A stretch of DNA of 64,000 nucleotides from Nipponacmea schrenckii. Taxonomy: Eukaryota; Mollusca; Gastropoda; Lottiidae. Below the pieces are notes generated by a model. That model searched no databases. It had not been told where the DNA came from and saw only the letters and a program-made list of their open reading frames with translations. Shown here piece by piece: positions 25,695 through 39,484 of this stretch. The translations under genes were made by a program, and so were the position numbers. Every line of letters begins with the position of its first letter. Position 1 is the first letter of the stretch. The stretch lies in contig CM060202.1 of the NCBI GenBank assembly GCA_030562195.1, positions 19,206,317 through 19,270,316 on the forward strand, in the 5' to 3' direction.

Positions 25695-26005
25695 AAAACC
25701 ACTATATACTACTAGATTCTCTATAAATATTGTGGTACATACTATCACATAATATACTATCAGATCCTGTATAAATATTGTGGTACATACTATCTCATAA
25801 TATACTATCAGATCCTGTATAAATATTGTGGTAAAAACTATCACATATACTATCAGATCCTGTATAAATATTGTGGTACATACTATCAGATCCTGTATAA
25901 ATATTGTGGTATATACTATCACATAATATACTATCAGATCCTGTATAAATATTGTGGTACATACTATCACATATATAAGTATTGTGGTACATGTACATAC
26001 TATCA
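25695..26005. repeat. 48-bp minisatellite, about 6 copies
   Basis: The unit has 'tactatcagatcctgtata' then 'aatattgtggtacatac', with length variants where the 'cacataata' part is lost. It lies downstream of ubinuclein. Confidence 0.9.
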
Positions 26006-26494
26006 ATTGGAAAGTTTGAAGAAATTGATGTATTTTAGAAATACAGAGTTAGTTTAAATTTGAATTGAAACACTTTGACAAATCTTCTGAATGTGAGATT
26101 TGAAGTAAAAGAGTTCATTTAGAGTGGAATGAGGGGTCTGTAAATATATTTCAAGTCTCTGGCCATAGATCACCATAGTTGGTTGAAACTTCTAACTAGA
26201 ATAGTTGTAGTTGAGGTAGTTTGAGTGCCAAAGAGATGAAAGTTTTGTAATTTTACAATGAAAACCAAGCTATATATAATGTTAATTTTTGTTTCCTTTC
26301 AATTGTATATATTATCTATTTTCTTCGCATTTCCCGCCCTTTATTATAATATATGCAAATTAACTTTCAAATGATTTATTTTCTGGAGAAAACCCAAAAT
26401 AAGACAAATGAACTTTTGAAAGAATATTGAATTGTTTGGGATAAATAAATTTAAGTACCAGAACGAAACTTTTCTTATTTTTATTTTTATTTTT

Positions 26495-28730
26495 ATACGC
26501 CCACAGGAAATGTGGACGTATATTGCCGTCGCCCCTGTCCGTCGGTCCGTACACATTTGTTGTATCCACGATAGAGGCTACAGTTTTTATCCGATCTTAA
26601 TGAAACTTGGTATACATGTATATATTGATGATATCTCGGTCAAGTTCGAAAATGGAAATTATCGCATGAATGGTTTTTGAGTTATTGCCCTTGACTTAGT
26701 AAAAACGCGTCAAATTTGGGTTGTATCCACAATAGAGGCTACAGTTTTTATCCAATCTTAATGAAACTTGGTATACATGTATATATTGATGATATCTCGG
26801 TCAAGTTCGAAAATGGAAATTTTCGCATGAACGGTTTTTGAGTTATTGCCCTTGACTTAGTAAAAACGCGTCAAATTTGGGTTGTATCCACAATAGAGAC
26901 TACAGTTTTTATCCGATCTTAATGAAACTTGGTATACATGTATATATTGATGATATCTCGGTCAAGTTCGAAAATTGAAATTATCGAATGAATGGATTTT
27001 GAGTTATTGCCCTTGACTTAGTAAAAACGCGTCAAATTTGGGTTGTATCCACAATAGAGGCTATAGTTTTTATCCGATCTTAATGAAACTTGGTATACAT
27101 GTATATATTGATGATATCTCGGTCAAGTTCGAAAATTGAAATTATCGAATGAACGGATTTTGAGTTATTGCCCTTGACTTAGTAAAAACGTGTCAAATTT
27201 GGGTTGTATTCACGATAGAAGCTACAGTTTTTATCCGATCTTAATGAAACTTGGTATACATGTATATATTGATGATATCTCGGTCAAGTTCGAAAATGGA
27301 AATTATCGCATGAACGGTTTTTGAGTTATTGCACTTGACTTAGTAAAAACGCGTCAAATTTGGGTTGTATCCACAATAGAGGCTACAGTTTTTATCCGAT
27401 CTTAATGAAACTTGGTATACATGTATATATTGATGATATCTCAGTCAAGTTCGAAAATGGAAATTATCGCATGCACGTTTTTTGAGTTATTGCACTTGAC
27501 TTAGTAAAAACGCGTCAAATTTGGGTTGTATCCACAATAGAGGCTACAGTTTTTATCTGATCTTAATGAAACTTGGTATACATGTATATATTGATGATAT
27601 CTCTGTCAAGTTCGAAAATGGAAATTATCGCATGCACGTTTTTTGAGTTATTGCCTTGACTTAGTAAAAACGCGTCAAATTTGGGTTGTATCCACAATAG
27701 AGGCTACAGTTTTTATTCGATCTTAATGAAACTTGGTATACATGTATATATTGATGATATCTCAGTCAAGTTCGAAAATGGAAATTATCGCATGCACGTT
27801 TTTTGAGTTATTGCACTTGACTTACTAAAAACGCGTCAAATTTGGGTTGTATCCACAATAGAGGCTACAGTTTTTATCTGATCTTAATGAAACTTGGTAT
27901 ACATGTATATATTGATGATATCTCTGTCAAGTTCGAAAATGGAAATTATCGCATGCACGTTTTTTGAGTTATTGCCTTGACTTAGTAAAAATGCGTCAAA
28001 TTAGGGTTGTATCCATGATAGAGGCTACAGTTTTTATCCGATCTTAATGAAACTTGGTATACATGTATATATTGATGATATCTCGGTCAAGTTCCAAAAT
28101 GGAAATTATCGAATGAACAGATTTTGAGTTATTGCCCTTGACTTCGTCAAATTTGGGTTATATCCACGATATAGGCTACAGTTTTTATCAGAAATTCAAA
28201 TTTGACGATTTTTTGATGAATAGTTTATGAGTAATTGCCCTTGACTAAGTAAAATTGCGTAAAAATTCATTTTCTGTAGACACTATAGAAGCTACAATTA
28301 TCTATGGATTTTAATGAAACTTGGTATGAGCATTGGAATTGATAAGAGGGCGGTCATGTTCGCTTTGGACGATTTTGCGATAAACAGTTTTGGAGTTATT
28401 GCCCCTGCCTCTATATTTGTTGTAGACAAAATAGAAGCTACAATTTTCAATGGATTTAAATGAAACCTGGTGTGAGCATTGGAATTGATAAGACACAGTC
28501 AAGTTCGAATTTGATGATTTTTCGATGAACAGTTTTTTAGTTGTTGCCCTTGACTTAGTAAGATTGTGTCAAATTTTTTTTGTGGTTCAATAGAAGCTAC
28601 AATTTTCAATGGATTTTGATGAAACTTGGTGTTTTTGAGTTTTTGCCCTTGACTTCAATATCCATTTAGTGAATGTTTTTGAGTCATTGCTCTATTTATT
28701 TTTCAAATTCAATGCTGCCAGTGGGCGTAT
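26495..28730. mobile_element. TIR-bounded element composed mainly of 161-bp tandem units
   Basis: The ends are inverted: ATACGCCCAC at 26495-26504 and GTGGGCGTAT at 28721-28730. Next to the left end is a 'cgtatattgccgtcgcccct' segment. The interior has about ten regular units starting near 26559, 26721, 26882 and 27043, each running from 'ttgtatccac' to 'gcgtcaaatttggg'. Three to four decayed units follow at 28160-28700. No transposase is encoded. Similar 'acgcccac...gtccgtcggtccgt' elements are, to my knowledge, common in molluscan genomes. Confidence 0.8.
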
Positions 28731-28773
28731 GTTACCTTGCCTGGCAAGCTATCTTTATATGTGCTGTTGAAGA

Positions 28774-28980
28774 TTGTCAAACCTACTAGTCGCAGATTTT
28801 GTGGCCAAATCACACACCCCATTCGTAATAGCTTCCTCAGAAACCATATTAAAACCTGCATTCGAGATACAATGGGCACGGGATACGGATAGTTGTTCAA
28901 CGAACAGTTGCTCCCAAGGCAAATCGCTCATCGGACTTTTTGTGAGCAATTGTCCTCTTTATCATTTTTTTTTTCGGTAA
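28774..28980 (+). pseudogene. Possible remnant of a hAT-type (ZBED/SCAND3-like) transposase
   Basis: A short open stretch reads 'LLVADFVAKSHTPFVIASS' then 'ETILKPAFEI'. The pattern hydrophobic-xVAxxxAKSxxPFxIA followed by LxPA resembles the segment just after the BED finger in ZBED5/SCAND3-type domesticated hAT proteins. Only about 30 residues fit, there is no start or continuation, and the match is from memory of the pattern. Confidence 0.25.
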
Positions 28981-29412
28981 CTTTCCTGTTAACAACTGCC
29001 TTTCACTCTAATGGGTAAATCACTAACAAAATTGCTTATGTTTCTAACGTGGAAATACCCTGAGTTATATATTTCAAAGCCTAAATAATGCCTGGAATCT
29101 CCTATTAATCTGGCCATAATGACTTTCAGGAGCTATATCACTGCCGATCATGTTTACTGTTAATTTATTTGATGGTCGGAAATGAAACTGTTTATAAATA
29201 CCGGAAGCTAGGACTCCACTAGTAATAAATAATATAATTACATTATTTCTACATAATTGATTTACTTGTAAGGTTAACAGAACTATATATATATGTTGAG
29301 ATAGTGCACTAAGATGTAGTCCCAGACTTCCAGCCGAAAATAGTCTTGAAACATACGAAGAGTCAGCAAAGATTTGACTATGGTAGTTATGTCGTGAATC
29401 AAATATACGGAG

Positions 29413-29575
29413 ATGACCACGGTTTTATCTAGTCACCAGTTAGAAATACAGTTACTTTTTCAGAAAGAGAGCGCGAGATCTCGACCAAGACAGTATTTCC
29501 CCTTCCTTCAAAGTTCAAAGAGTCTTTCCAGCTACAAGCCTACATCTCAATCATATGGCGAGGACGTAAGTTCCG
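29413..29575 (+). CDS. Possible orphan first exon
   Basis: ATG opens a 54-codon frame (with SSHQLEIQLLFQKES and SKSLSSYKPTSQSYGED) that reaches a strong donor, GAC|GTAAGT, at 29576. No downstream partner exon was found before the tubulin gene on the opposite strand. It may be chance, or an antisense noncoding transcript. Confidence 0.2.
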
Positions 29576-29693
29576 TCTATAACGGAACGAAAAGTCAAAA
29601 GACGCCCTTCCCCCAAATGCGTATAAACCACATAGAAGAAGAGATAGAATAGTGAAGAAGAGATCATAAAACGTGTAGGTTTAATTTCAGGAA

Positions 29694-29699
29694 TTTATT
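29694..29699 (-). terminator. Polyadenylation signal candidate of beta-tubulin
   Basis: AATAAA on the minus strand, about 190 bases after the tubulin stop. Another AATAAA overlaps the stop codon (29888-29893) but is too close to serve. Confidence 0.45.
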
Positions 29700-29888
29700 C
29701 AATCAAAATCAGTAATTCTTTAAAAAAAATACCATAAATTACTATAGTTAAGAGATATAGTCGTCGAAATATTTGTCCTCATACCGATATCGATCATTTC
29801 AGTTACTTCTTATCCCTAATGGCAAATATTTAGACGACTATTTCCCTTTCACTATATACTCAAATATGCTATTCTATAACACAACGTT

Positions 29889-31648
<1,760 letters not shown>

Positions 31649-31754
31649 GTTGGTGGTGGTTGTTCAACTTGAAAGTTGGTAGAAGATTGAAAAGTTAGGA
31701 TTGCGATCTAGTGCTAGAACTGAAGGGTGAATGTTGAACTTTGCTGATTTGGAG

Positions 31755-31763
31755 TATTTTATA
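31755..31763 (-). promoter_or_regulatory. TATA box of beta-tubulin
   Basis: TATAAAATA on the minus strand lies about 107 bases before the tubulin ATG, predicting a 5' UTR of roughly 75 bases. Position and consensus both fit. Confidence 0.6.
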
Positions 31764-33240
31764 GGCCTACTCTCTGATCACCAAGGTTTCTCATGACTAC
31801 CTTTTGTTGATTAACAACAAATCTTCTCATTAGTCCTATTGTCATAATATGGATTATCATAGAGATTAATGTTAATCCATTCACCACGGTTTAATCTTGT
31901 TATATACATGTACTATACGTGATTATAGCACATAATTCGACATACGGTTTTGACTTTTGATTTTGTGAATTTATTACGAGGTTGTTTGATTCAATGGCGA
32001 CTTATATTTATCAATTTATTGCATATTCTTTTCACTTTTCAAAGTACATGTATTACAATTGGATTTTATGTAAGTGGTCTTCAGGATACACCACCGGCAT
32101 GCTTACTATCCGGTTCCTCTGCTGATGTGTAGATTTCTTCTTTGATGTCGCTAGAACGTAAGGAGAAATGTGAAGATTATTACAACATTAAAACACAGAC
32201 TGAAACACAGGTTCTTGTTAATCATTGAAATAATATTTTAATTTCATTACCAGAAGGGGTATAAATGAACTCAGACATTTGTTCTGGAGCAATGTTCCCA
32301 ATGGCAACGATTTTTGTGCAGTATACATAGAGAAACCCATGCAGACCTTATTGCAATGATTATATTAATTGAATTTCCAGTCCACACATGGATTATAATA
32401 GAAGGTGTGTATAGAGACGCTATAAGAATAATCACAAATAAACTCATCATTGATCATACTTAGATTTGATCTTAATCTTTAAATATTGTCCCCAATATCT
32501 CCAAATCTTACATCTTCATAACATGTCCTTGTGACAGTGATGAATGAATAAACCCCGCTGGGACTCATTCATCTTTACCTTATCATTCTTTCTTACTATC
32601 TTCTTTCATCAACTTTCATTTACTAAAGTGTTCTTCAGCTCACATCAAACACCCATAATCTTATTTTTATGCAGGAACGGTCATAAACTTATATTTCATT
32701 GTTAAAACCAAAACTTTTATATTGTTATCTCATTTACTAGAGTAGAACTAGCTTCGAATATAAATTTTAATTCTATTTCACTAAGATTGATGATGGTTTT
32801 AAAAAATTTATACCGGCTCGTGTCTTATAACTTGATTAAATTTCCTAATATATTACTTGTGGCATTAGTATTCACCCAAAAACACCCGTTGATATCATAA
32901 AAGGTGCGTAAAATCCGAATTGAGGATTTTAGCTCTGCTACACTAGTTTATTGGTCCCCTCCACACGTTATCACCCCTTCCGCGTTCTGATAGAACAGCG
33001 CATTTAGTATGAATTCCTCAACAGAGTAAGCTCATGTCATTGTACTGACTTATTCCGCATTGCAAACCGCGTGGCTTTTCTTAGTCTACAAAAAGTAGGA
33101 CAGTAAAACTCCATTCAAATCGTTCATTTGTGAGCAGGTTTGTTCGTTAATCATCTCCGTCAGAGATTTCACATAGCTAATAACACAAGTATCATGTTTA
33201 TCATCTTAAACTAACCGAACAATAGTTGCATTTATAAATA
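31764..33240. other. Spacer upstream of beta-tubulin
   Basis: No gene recognised. A SINE family A tail ('gtaggacagtaaaactcc') is at about 33096-33130. Confidence 0.45.
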
Positions 33241-33242
33241 CA

Positions 33243-33490
33243 TGTAGCTGTATATCCCTATCACCGACTACGTAAATAGCTGTGTATCCCGATCACCGAC
33301 GACTTAATTAGCTGTATATCCCGATCACCGACTACGTAAATAGCTGTATATCCCTATCACCGACTACATAAATAGCTGTATATCCCGATCACCGACTACG
33401 TAAATAGCTGTATATCCCGATCACCGACTTCATAAATAGTGTATATCACGATCACCGACTACGTAAATAGCTATATATCCAGATCACTGA
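33243..33490. repeat. 32-bp minisatellite, about 8 copies
   Basis: The unit is 'tagctgtatatcccgatcac' followed by 'cgactacgtaaa', with point variants (ccctatcac, gacttcat). Diverged partial copies follow to about 33500. Confidence 0.92.
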
Positions 33491-34609
33491 CAATGTTTAG
33501 TGTAAATAGCTCTAAGTCACGAACAGTTGCTGTGTATATGACGGTCGCCTACTATGTATATATAAAATTCACAATTGGGATTATTTATTTCATTTAATGT
33601 TTGTCTATCACTGTCTGTCACAGAGACACCAGAGTCTACGACAATTACAGTTACTTTATCAGATTGCTTTAAAATGTAATAAATAATCAAAAGAGTCCTT
33701 TATGTGCTTAAACAAACAACTCCGACATCTTTTGAAATATAAATAATAACAAGGGACCTTTTTTAGGAATGGAATGAAACCCTTTGAGAAATTTAAGAAT
33801 ATTGTTTTCTTGTAACTTTTAAAAGAAATATTGTTGTTCCCTCATGATACATCAAAGTCTAGGAAATATTTTTAATGGCAAACTAAATTTATCAATATGT
33901 AGCAATTCTAAATGGATTTTGGTAATTAAATAGACAAAATGGAAAGTTTGTGTATCAGTCTTCATCGATAAAAACATAAAGTCATTTTATGACTAAACTT
34001 TTATAACACAATAGTTCGACATCAACTCAATTGCTTTTGAAATGAAGCCAAATCTACTGCATAGTGTCGTGGCTACTGATCATCATTGGTATTTTGAATA
34101 TAAATGAAATAGAACAGAGAGTTCTTGATTTGTTTTAGGAGGAACACATCAAAAATTATGAGTCACAGTTTTATGATCCACCTGTGGGTTGTGTTTCTTA
34201 TTTATTGGAAACTACATTTATCTGATAATATGAATGATTTGAAATCGTAATCTGAAATAGGTCAGCTGTCTGAAAATCAGTATGTAACAGGATCTGTTGT
34301 AATATTTCTAGTTTGATATTATGAAATAAGAAAAAATTTAACTCAGTTGAATATAAAATTTAATGAAATGAATCATGAACATGTGCGTTTCACATGTCAA
34401 TTTCGTTACTGTTGGGAAATTTTACGTCAGCATTACAATTTAATTGTCATATGCAGTAGCGAATAGTAGAGGGGAACTGAGAACCTCTTAATAGTCTACT
34501 TCCTCTTAATAAATGAAAATTTGAAAAATTGCCTTTGTTCCGTAAAAATTAGTGATAATCCATTTAAACTAAGTAATTTTGAAAAGAAGCGTTTATCGAT
34601 AAACTAGTT

Positions 34610-34953
34610 TGAAGGGATATTACGTCGTAGCATGAATATAAATTTTTACTTCTCAAGAATGGTCAATATGATTATATATTCATCAGTGAACTTACCTGGT
34701 GTCATAAAGTAAAAGAATCCATTAAAATCTGTAAAACTCACAAAACTAAGTCATTTTTTAAAAACGCTTAATCAAATCATTAAGCGTTTTTCAATAATTA
34801 AATGCATCTTTATGGATAATTACATAGTATTTTGGATAATTATTTCTTTCTTTTTACGTTATTTATGGCAGCAGGTATATTCACTTATGAATAGAGCTCT
34901 TGTTGGTCAAGTTTCAAATTTTATGTTGATTTTAAGACCTATAATCCCTTTAA
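34610..34953. mobile_element. TTAA-type MITE, copy 2
   Basis: The left arm (AAGGGATATTACG ... tcaagaatggtcaatatga ... gtgaacttacctggt) is mirrored by the right arm ending 'ataatccctttaa' with TTAA at 34950-34953. The left TTAA is mutated. The interior has the inverted pair 'aaaaacgcttaat' and 'attaagcgtttttc'. An adjoining half-element of the same family follows at 34954-35101 and also ends in 'tatccctttaa'. Confidence 0.75.
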
Positions 34954-35101
34954 TGAATACAGCGTCCTATATAGAGATTATATTCATTAGTCATGGCTCC
35001 TGGTAAGTCCAATCGATGAATATAATTTAATCATATAATATTATGTTCTTATTGACCATGTTTTAATTTTATGTCCAGTCTAAGAAAATGTATCCCTTTA
35101 A
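34954..35101. mobile_element. Partial TTAA-type MITE joined to copy 2
   Basis: It contains 'ctcctggtaagtccaatcga', 'ttattgaccatg' and 'ttttatgtccag', and ends 'tgtatccctttaa' (TTAA 35098-35101), the right arm of the family. It has no separate left arm, so the two copies may be a nested or rearranged pair. Confidence 0.6.
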
Positions 35102-38100
35102 CTAGCACAATAAAGTACTTAGTAAATCGGCCCAGAACAGTCATAGAAATTATCTACTCTCATAAAATTCTTTTTAAAATGTGCCTTATCTTAAAACGAT
35201 TGTGTTGAATATAGAAGATGTCATGTACAACCAATGTTTTGGACGACTTCAATCTTCTTTCATTTGTTTCAATCGGAATGTAACAAGCCGACAGTAATGG
35301 AGAACACGACATAGCTGATGTGAACAAAGAAAATAAAAAATAAACTTCTATTAATTCTATAATTGAGATTTGAGAAAAAACCCGAAATGTGTCGAAAGAA
35401 AGATTTTTTTACATTGTACATTTCAAATTTGAGTGATGAGATGGTTATAGAACACTCTGGAGTCTGAATTGTTTTAAATCTCTCAAGCTTTTATAGTGTA
35501 TATACTGTTTAATTTTGCAGTTTACAATAGATCAATACGATAACTAAATAACGTATAGTATGTGTCAACAAGGCCCTATATCCCAGTTAAGGGTGTTATA
35601 AGAGATGCTCCCCTATAAAAGCACTGGCCTAGGTCACAAGTAGAGACTATGCTATGAAATTCAGTAACATCAATTTGAAAAGAAATTATCAACTTCTGGA
35701 GAAATTTACAAGACAAAGCAATGATAAAAAAATGCAAAATGATTACTTCTGGGAGATATTGAAATTTAATTTACCATGTACAAGGTTTTTATTCCTTTTC
35801 CCAGTGTAAAGTTATGCTCATGTCAAGTGGACTTATTCTTGAAAAATTAAATTAAGACGGTTTATATGTTCTATCTAATTAGTCAATCATTAAAATTGAT
35901 TTTAAATTTAGATTTGTTATCTAATCCGTTTACTGAATTTCTTTACTGGATTTTATTTAAAAAAAAGAAAGAAACAACTTTATTTTATAAGGATAACAAC
36001 TTAGGTTCATAAGTCCGCCTTGACTAAAATAGGTTAAGTTTCGGAGAAGGCCCCTGAAAATACATCCTCCGACACATCTACCAGTTATGAGGCAGTGAGT
36101 TATTTGGTTTTAATTGGTGGCAATAAGGTGCAGTTCCTCTAGGGGCACCTGATACAACTCTGCAAAAAGGTTTGTCAACTCCATCTTCTCTATATTTCAT
36201 ATTATTATTCCAACATCATGGTAAATTACTTAGTCGAGGTTGGTTCTTTCTTCATTTCTCTAAGAGCTGTACGTGTTTCTATTAAAACCTACCATGTCTG
36301 AGGGTGCATATTGGATAACAATGTTATTAAGCATGGACAAGGATTCTAATTAAAGAAAGTTGGAAGAAAATCAGCCTTTCATTTCCTTTAGTTTGTCTGG
36401 TCAGTTAATATTCGAAACTGTCCTATTTTTTAGGCACGAAAATTACTTCAGTTAACATAAAGTCACTTTCCTGAACTAGCGGGATGGATCATTGTCAAGA
36501 GGTTTGATCATGAACCTATTTGTAAAGCGAAGAACTGAAAACCTACTAGTTTCTCCACTGTTTCAACTTTTTAATGACAATATTAGCCCATTGCATATAC
36601 ATCTACTATATGATAACATAAAAGATCCAAGAAAGACCTTTGCATGCTGAAGCATAGCACGGATAATAGCGGGTACTGTTCGAAAAACCTGGTAAAAATT
36701 CTTTCATCACGTCAAATGATCATTACCATTTACTAGTATTCAGAGGCTTTTCAAATTTTCTTGGAGAACGGTCGCTTTCTAGAACAATGTTGTAGAGTTC
36801 TCAAGTAAGTATGTTTGATGTTTTCGTTCTGTTTGTTTTCTACATGTTGTTTGAAACTTGAATCATTTGTTCCGTCCAATCGTTTAGGCTATTTTCAATT
36901 TTCCGTTTTTTCTCTATTCTATCTTTTCATTTTAATACTCAGAAAGTGTCTTCGCTGGCCTTGCTTTCCACTTATTTCATTCGGATAACGAATCATTCAC
37001 AAGTACTGCCCTTACCTCATCAGGTATACGATAACATTCCGAGATGACGTCATATGAATGAAGGCGTATAAGAATTGATTTTGTATTTTATTATTAGTGA
37101 GATAAAACTTATTTAAATTAATTCATAATGTTTTTACAAAGTGATATTTAAACGTTTTATTGCCTTTTGCTAGAGATAATAAATGGAATACCAAAATGCC
37201 ATTGTTGTTATGCATGCGTGCATACTTAACACAGAGTCCGGTTTTGTACCGAATTAACAGACTGGATGATAAAAAAAAAGATCAACAACTTTTGAACGAT
37301 ATTTGAGACTTGACGTACATACCTATGGTAGTACCCTACCGAGGGAAATCCCGTCATAAATTGCCTTATTACGAGTTAATTAAGGTTTTGTGGGACCATC
37401 TGGTATTTTCCCCAGTCATTAGAACACCTACTTTCTATTGATATTCTATAAGTATTACCGGTCAAATTATGTTATATATGTATGAAAATAAGGGAAACCA
37501 ACTTTAAAGGCAACCCTTTAATTAATTCTTTGCCTTTAGTTTTATATATATGGTCGTTCGTAAACTTAGTTTTGCACTTAAAGTTAAGTTTTATTGTCGC
37601 AATATTAATCTGTAGGTGATCTTTCTGGATAAGATTGACTATATTTCAACAAAACCAACAGCTAGTTTCTATTGTACTAATGTGTATACATGTTTGTCTA
37701 TATCATAAGCCGCCCTAAATTTTAAAACAGATGCTACTTGTGAAACAATTCACTACAAATTCTTTAGTTCTCATAGCGACAACTACTGCATCAACCAGAT
37801 ACTTAAAGCGTTTTTTCCTAAACACAGTCAGTCAATAAAAAATAATAGTAGTATATGAATGAATGGCAAGGTTCAATATGAAAGTATTACTATTGTTGAC
37901 TGGTCATAGACAAATCAAATAGTACTATCAATTTATATTTCTTTATTTTGTCATTATCTTCACCAGTTCATTATTTGATAACGATTAATTATACTCTATA
38001 GCGCGAGTGGTTATTAACATTATAAACAGTATTTCAATTCTCCTCCCATACTTTGAAAGGAATACATACTGTAGTCTAAGCGATACAAACGTTTTCAGTT

Positions 38101-38181
38101 TAAACATAAGTCTATATTAGACCTTTCCTGGTCTCACTTTTGTAGAATTTTTGTAAAGTGTCAGTCTATAGTGAGTGGTTA
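35102..38181. other. Intergenic DNA
   Basis: AT-rich with no gene recognised. It holds a reverse-oriented SINE family B tail at about 35958-36015. Confidence 0.4.
35958..36015 (-). mobile_element. SINE family B tail, reverse orientation
   Basis: On the minus strand it reads 'ggcggacttatgaacctaag' then 'ttgttatcctt' and a 'tttctttcttt' tail, matching 60415-60480 and 63675-63735. The body upstream (to about 36190) does not clearly match those copies. Confidence 0.6.
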
Positions 38182-38481
38182 TTAAAGGATGAACATAATA
38201 TTTAAGTTCTTAAGATAGGTCAATATGAGTATATGGTGTCATAAAGTAACAGAATTCCTTAAAATCTGAAAACTCTCAAAACTAAGTCGTTTTCGAAAAA
38301 ACGCTTAATCAATTTATTTAGCGTTTTCAATCATCAAATGCATCTTTATGGATAATTACTTAGTTGGATATATTTTTTATGTTATTTATGGCAGCAGGTA
38401 TATTTACTGATAAATAGAGCTCTTAGTGCTTATTGACCGCGTTTAAAATGTTCAAATTTTATGTTCATCCTAATATGTTAA
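38182..38481. mobile_element. TTAA-type MITE, copy 3
   Basis: The left TTAA (38182-38185) is followed by 'aggatgaacataatattta' and 'ggtcaatatgagtata'. The interior has 'aaaacgcttaatcaattta' and 'tagcgttttc' as an inverted pair. The right arm ends 'tttatgttcatccta'. It is more diverged and lacks part of the left arm (the 'tcatcagtgaacttacc' section). Confidence 0.7.
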
Positions 38482-39484
38482 ATATAAACAACAATATTTT
38501 AATTCTTCTCCCACACCTTGAAGGAAAATAGTCTACAGTAATTAAAAGCAGTAGCCTAGACCTTTTCTTCATGCCGTGTATTCTTAATTACAAAACATCA
38601 TAAAAATTACTACGTGCAAAATGATTGAAAATTCCGTGACATCATGAAATTTTATTATATTAACTAAATTCCTCTCAATTACGAAGTTTGATTGTAAAGA
38701 TTAATGCGGTAGAAATTTGTTATGATTTCGGACGTGATGAAGAGACTATGGAGGTATGTAGTTTTCTAGTAACTTTATTAAGACGGTAGAAAGGAAGAAG
38801 CCTAAAGACCACTTTGAACTCTTTCTGGCTCTCTCGGGATCTCCACGTCATCTATACTGTACACTGAATGCGCTTCCTCCTAAACTATTCTGATGCAACC
38901 TCAGTCTCCATCAACTAATGTAGGCGACATAAATGACATACAATTCATCGATACAGCAACATTTACACAAGTCATACAACAAATATTATTTTTCATTAGC
39001 AATTGTCATTATATCTATTGTCAAAACTCAGATTGTTGCAAGTCTCGGGGGAAAATAACAGCAAATTATCAAACGTCGTATTAAAATATATCAATTACTG
39101 AATCACATATCATTATATCCTTCAAGTCTAATTTGGTATGCATTGTGGCGGCTTCTGGCTGAGTTCAGTGCCAACTTGAGAGCAGTAAAGTTTACTGTTC
39201 GTGTGCTCTTCTTAGTTTATATCACTCAATTTCTACTTGCTGAAGTGAATTTTCATTGGATCAATAGAACGTCGTCTGCTTACGGTTTGTATAAAGGCGC
39301 GTATTTTGTTGAAGTTGTATTGGAGTCAGATCACTCTCATGTTGTGGATTAATGGAGAAACTTAAGTGAGAGAAATAATTAGATGTTAAAAGACTGGACA
39401 AACGTGGACGTTGTCAGTGGGTGAATTATTATAGCATCTTTTCTCTGTAGGCCAACAACGAATTTTAATATTTAAAAATTGATC
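38482..39484. other. Region upstream of the CARP-like gene
   Basis: Presumed promoter and 5' UTR of the gene starting at 39485. No clear TATA box or first noncoding exon was identified. Short open frames at 38893-39084 and 39143-39352 show no known motif. Confidence 0.35.
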
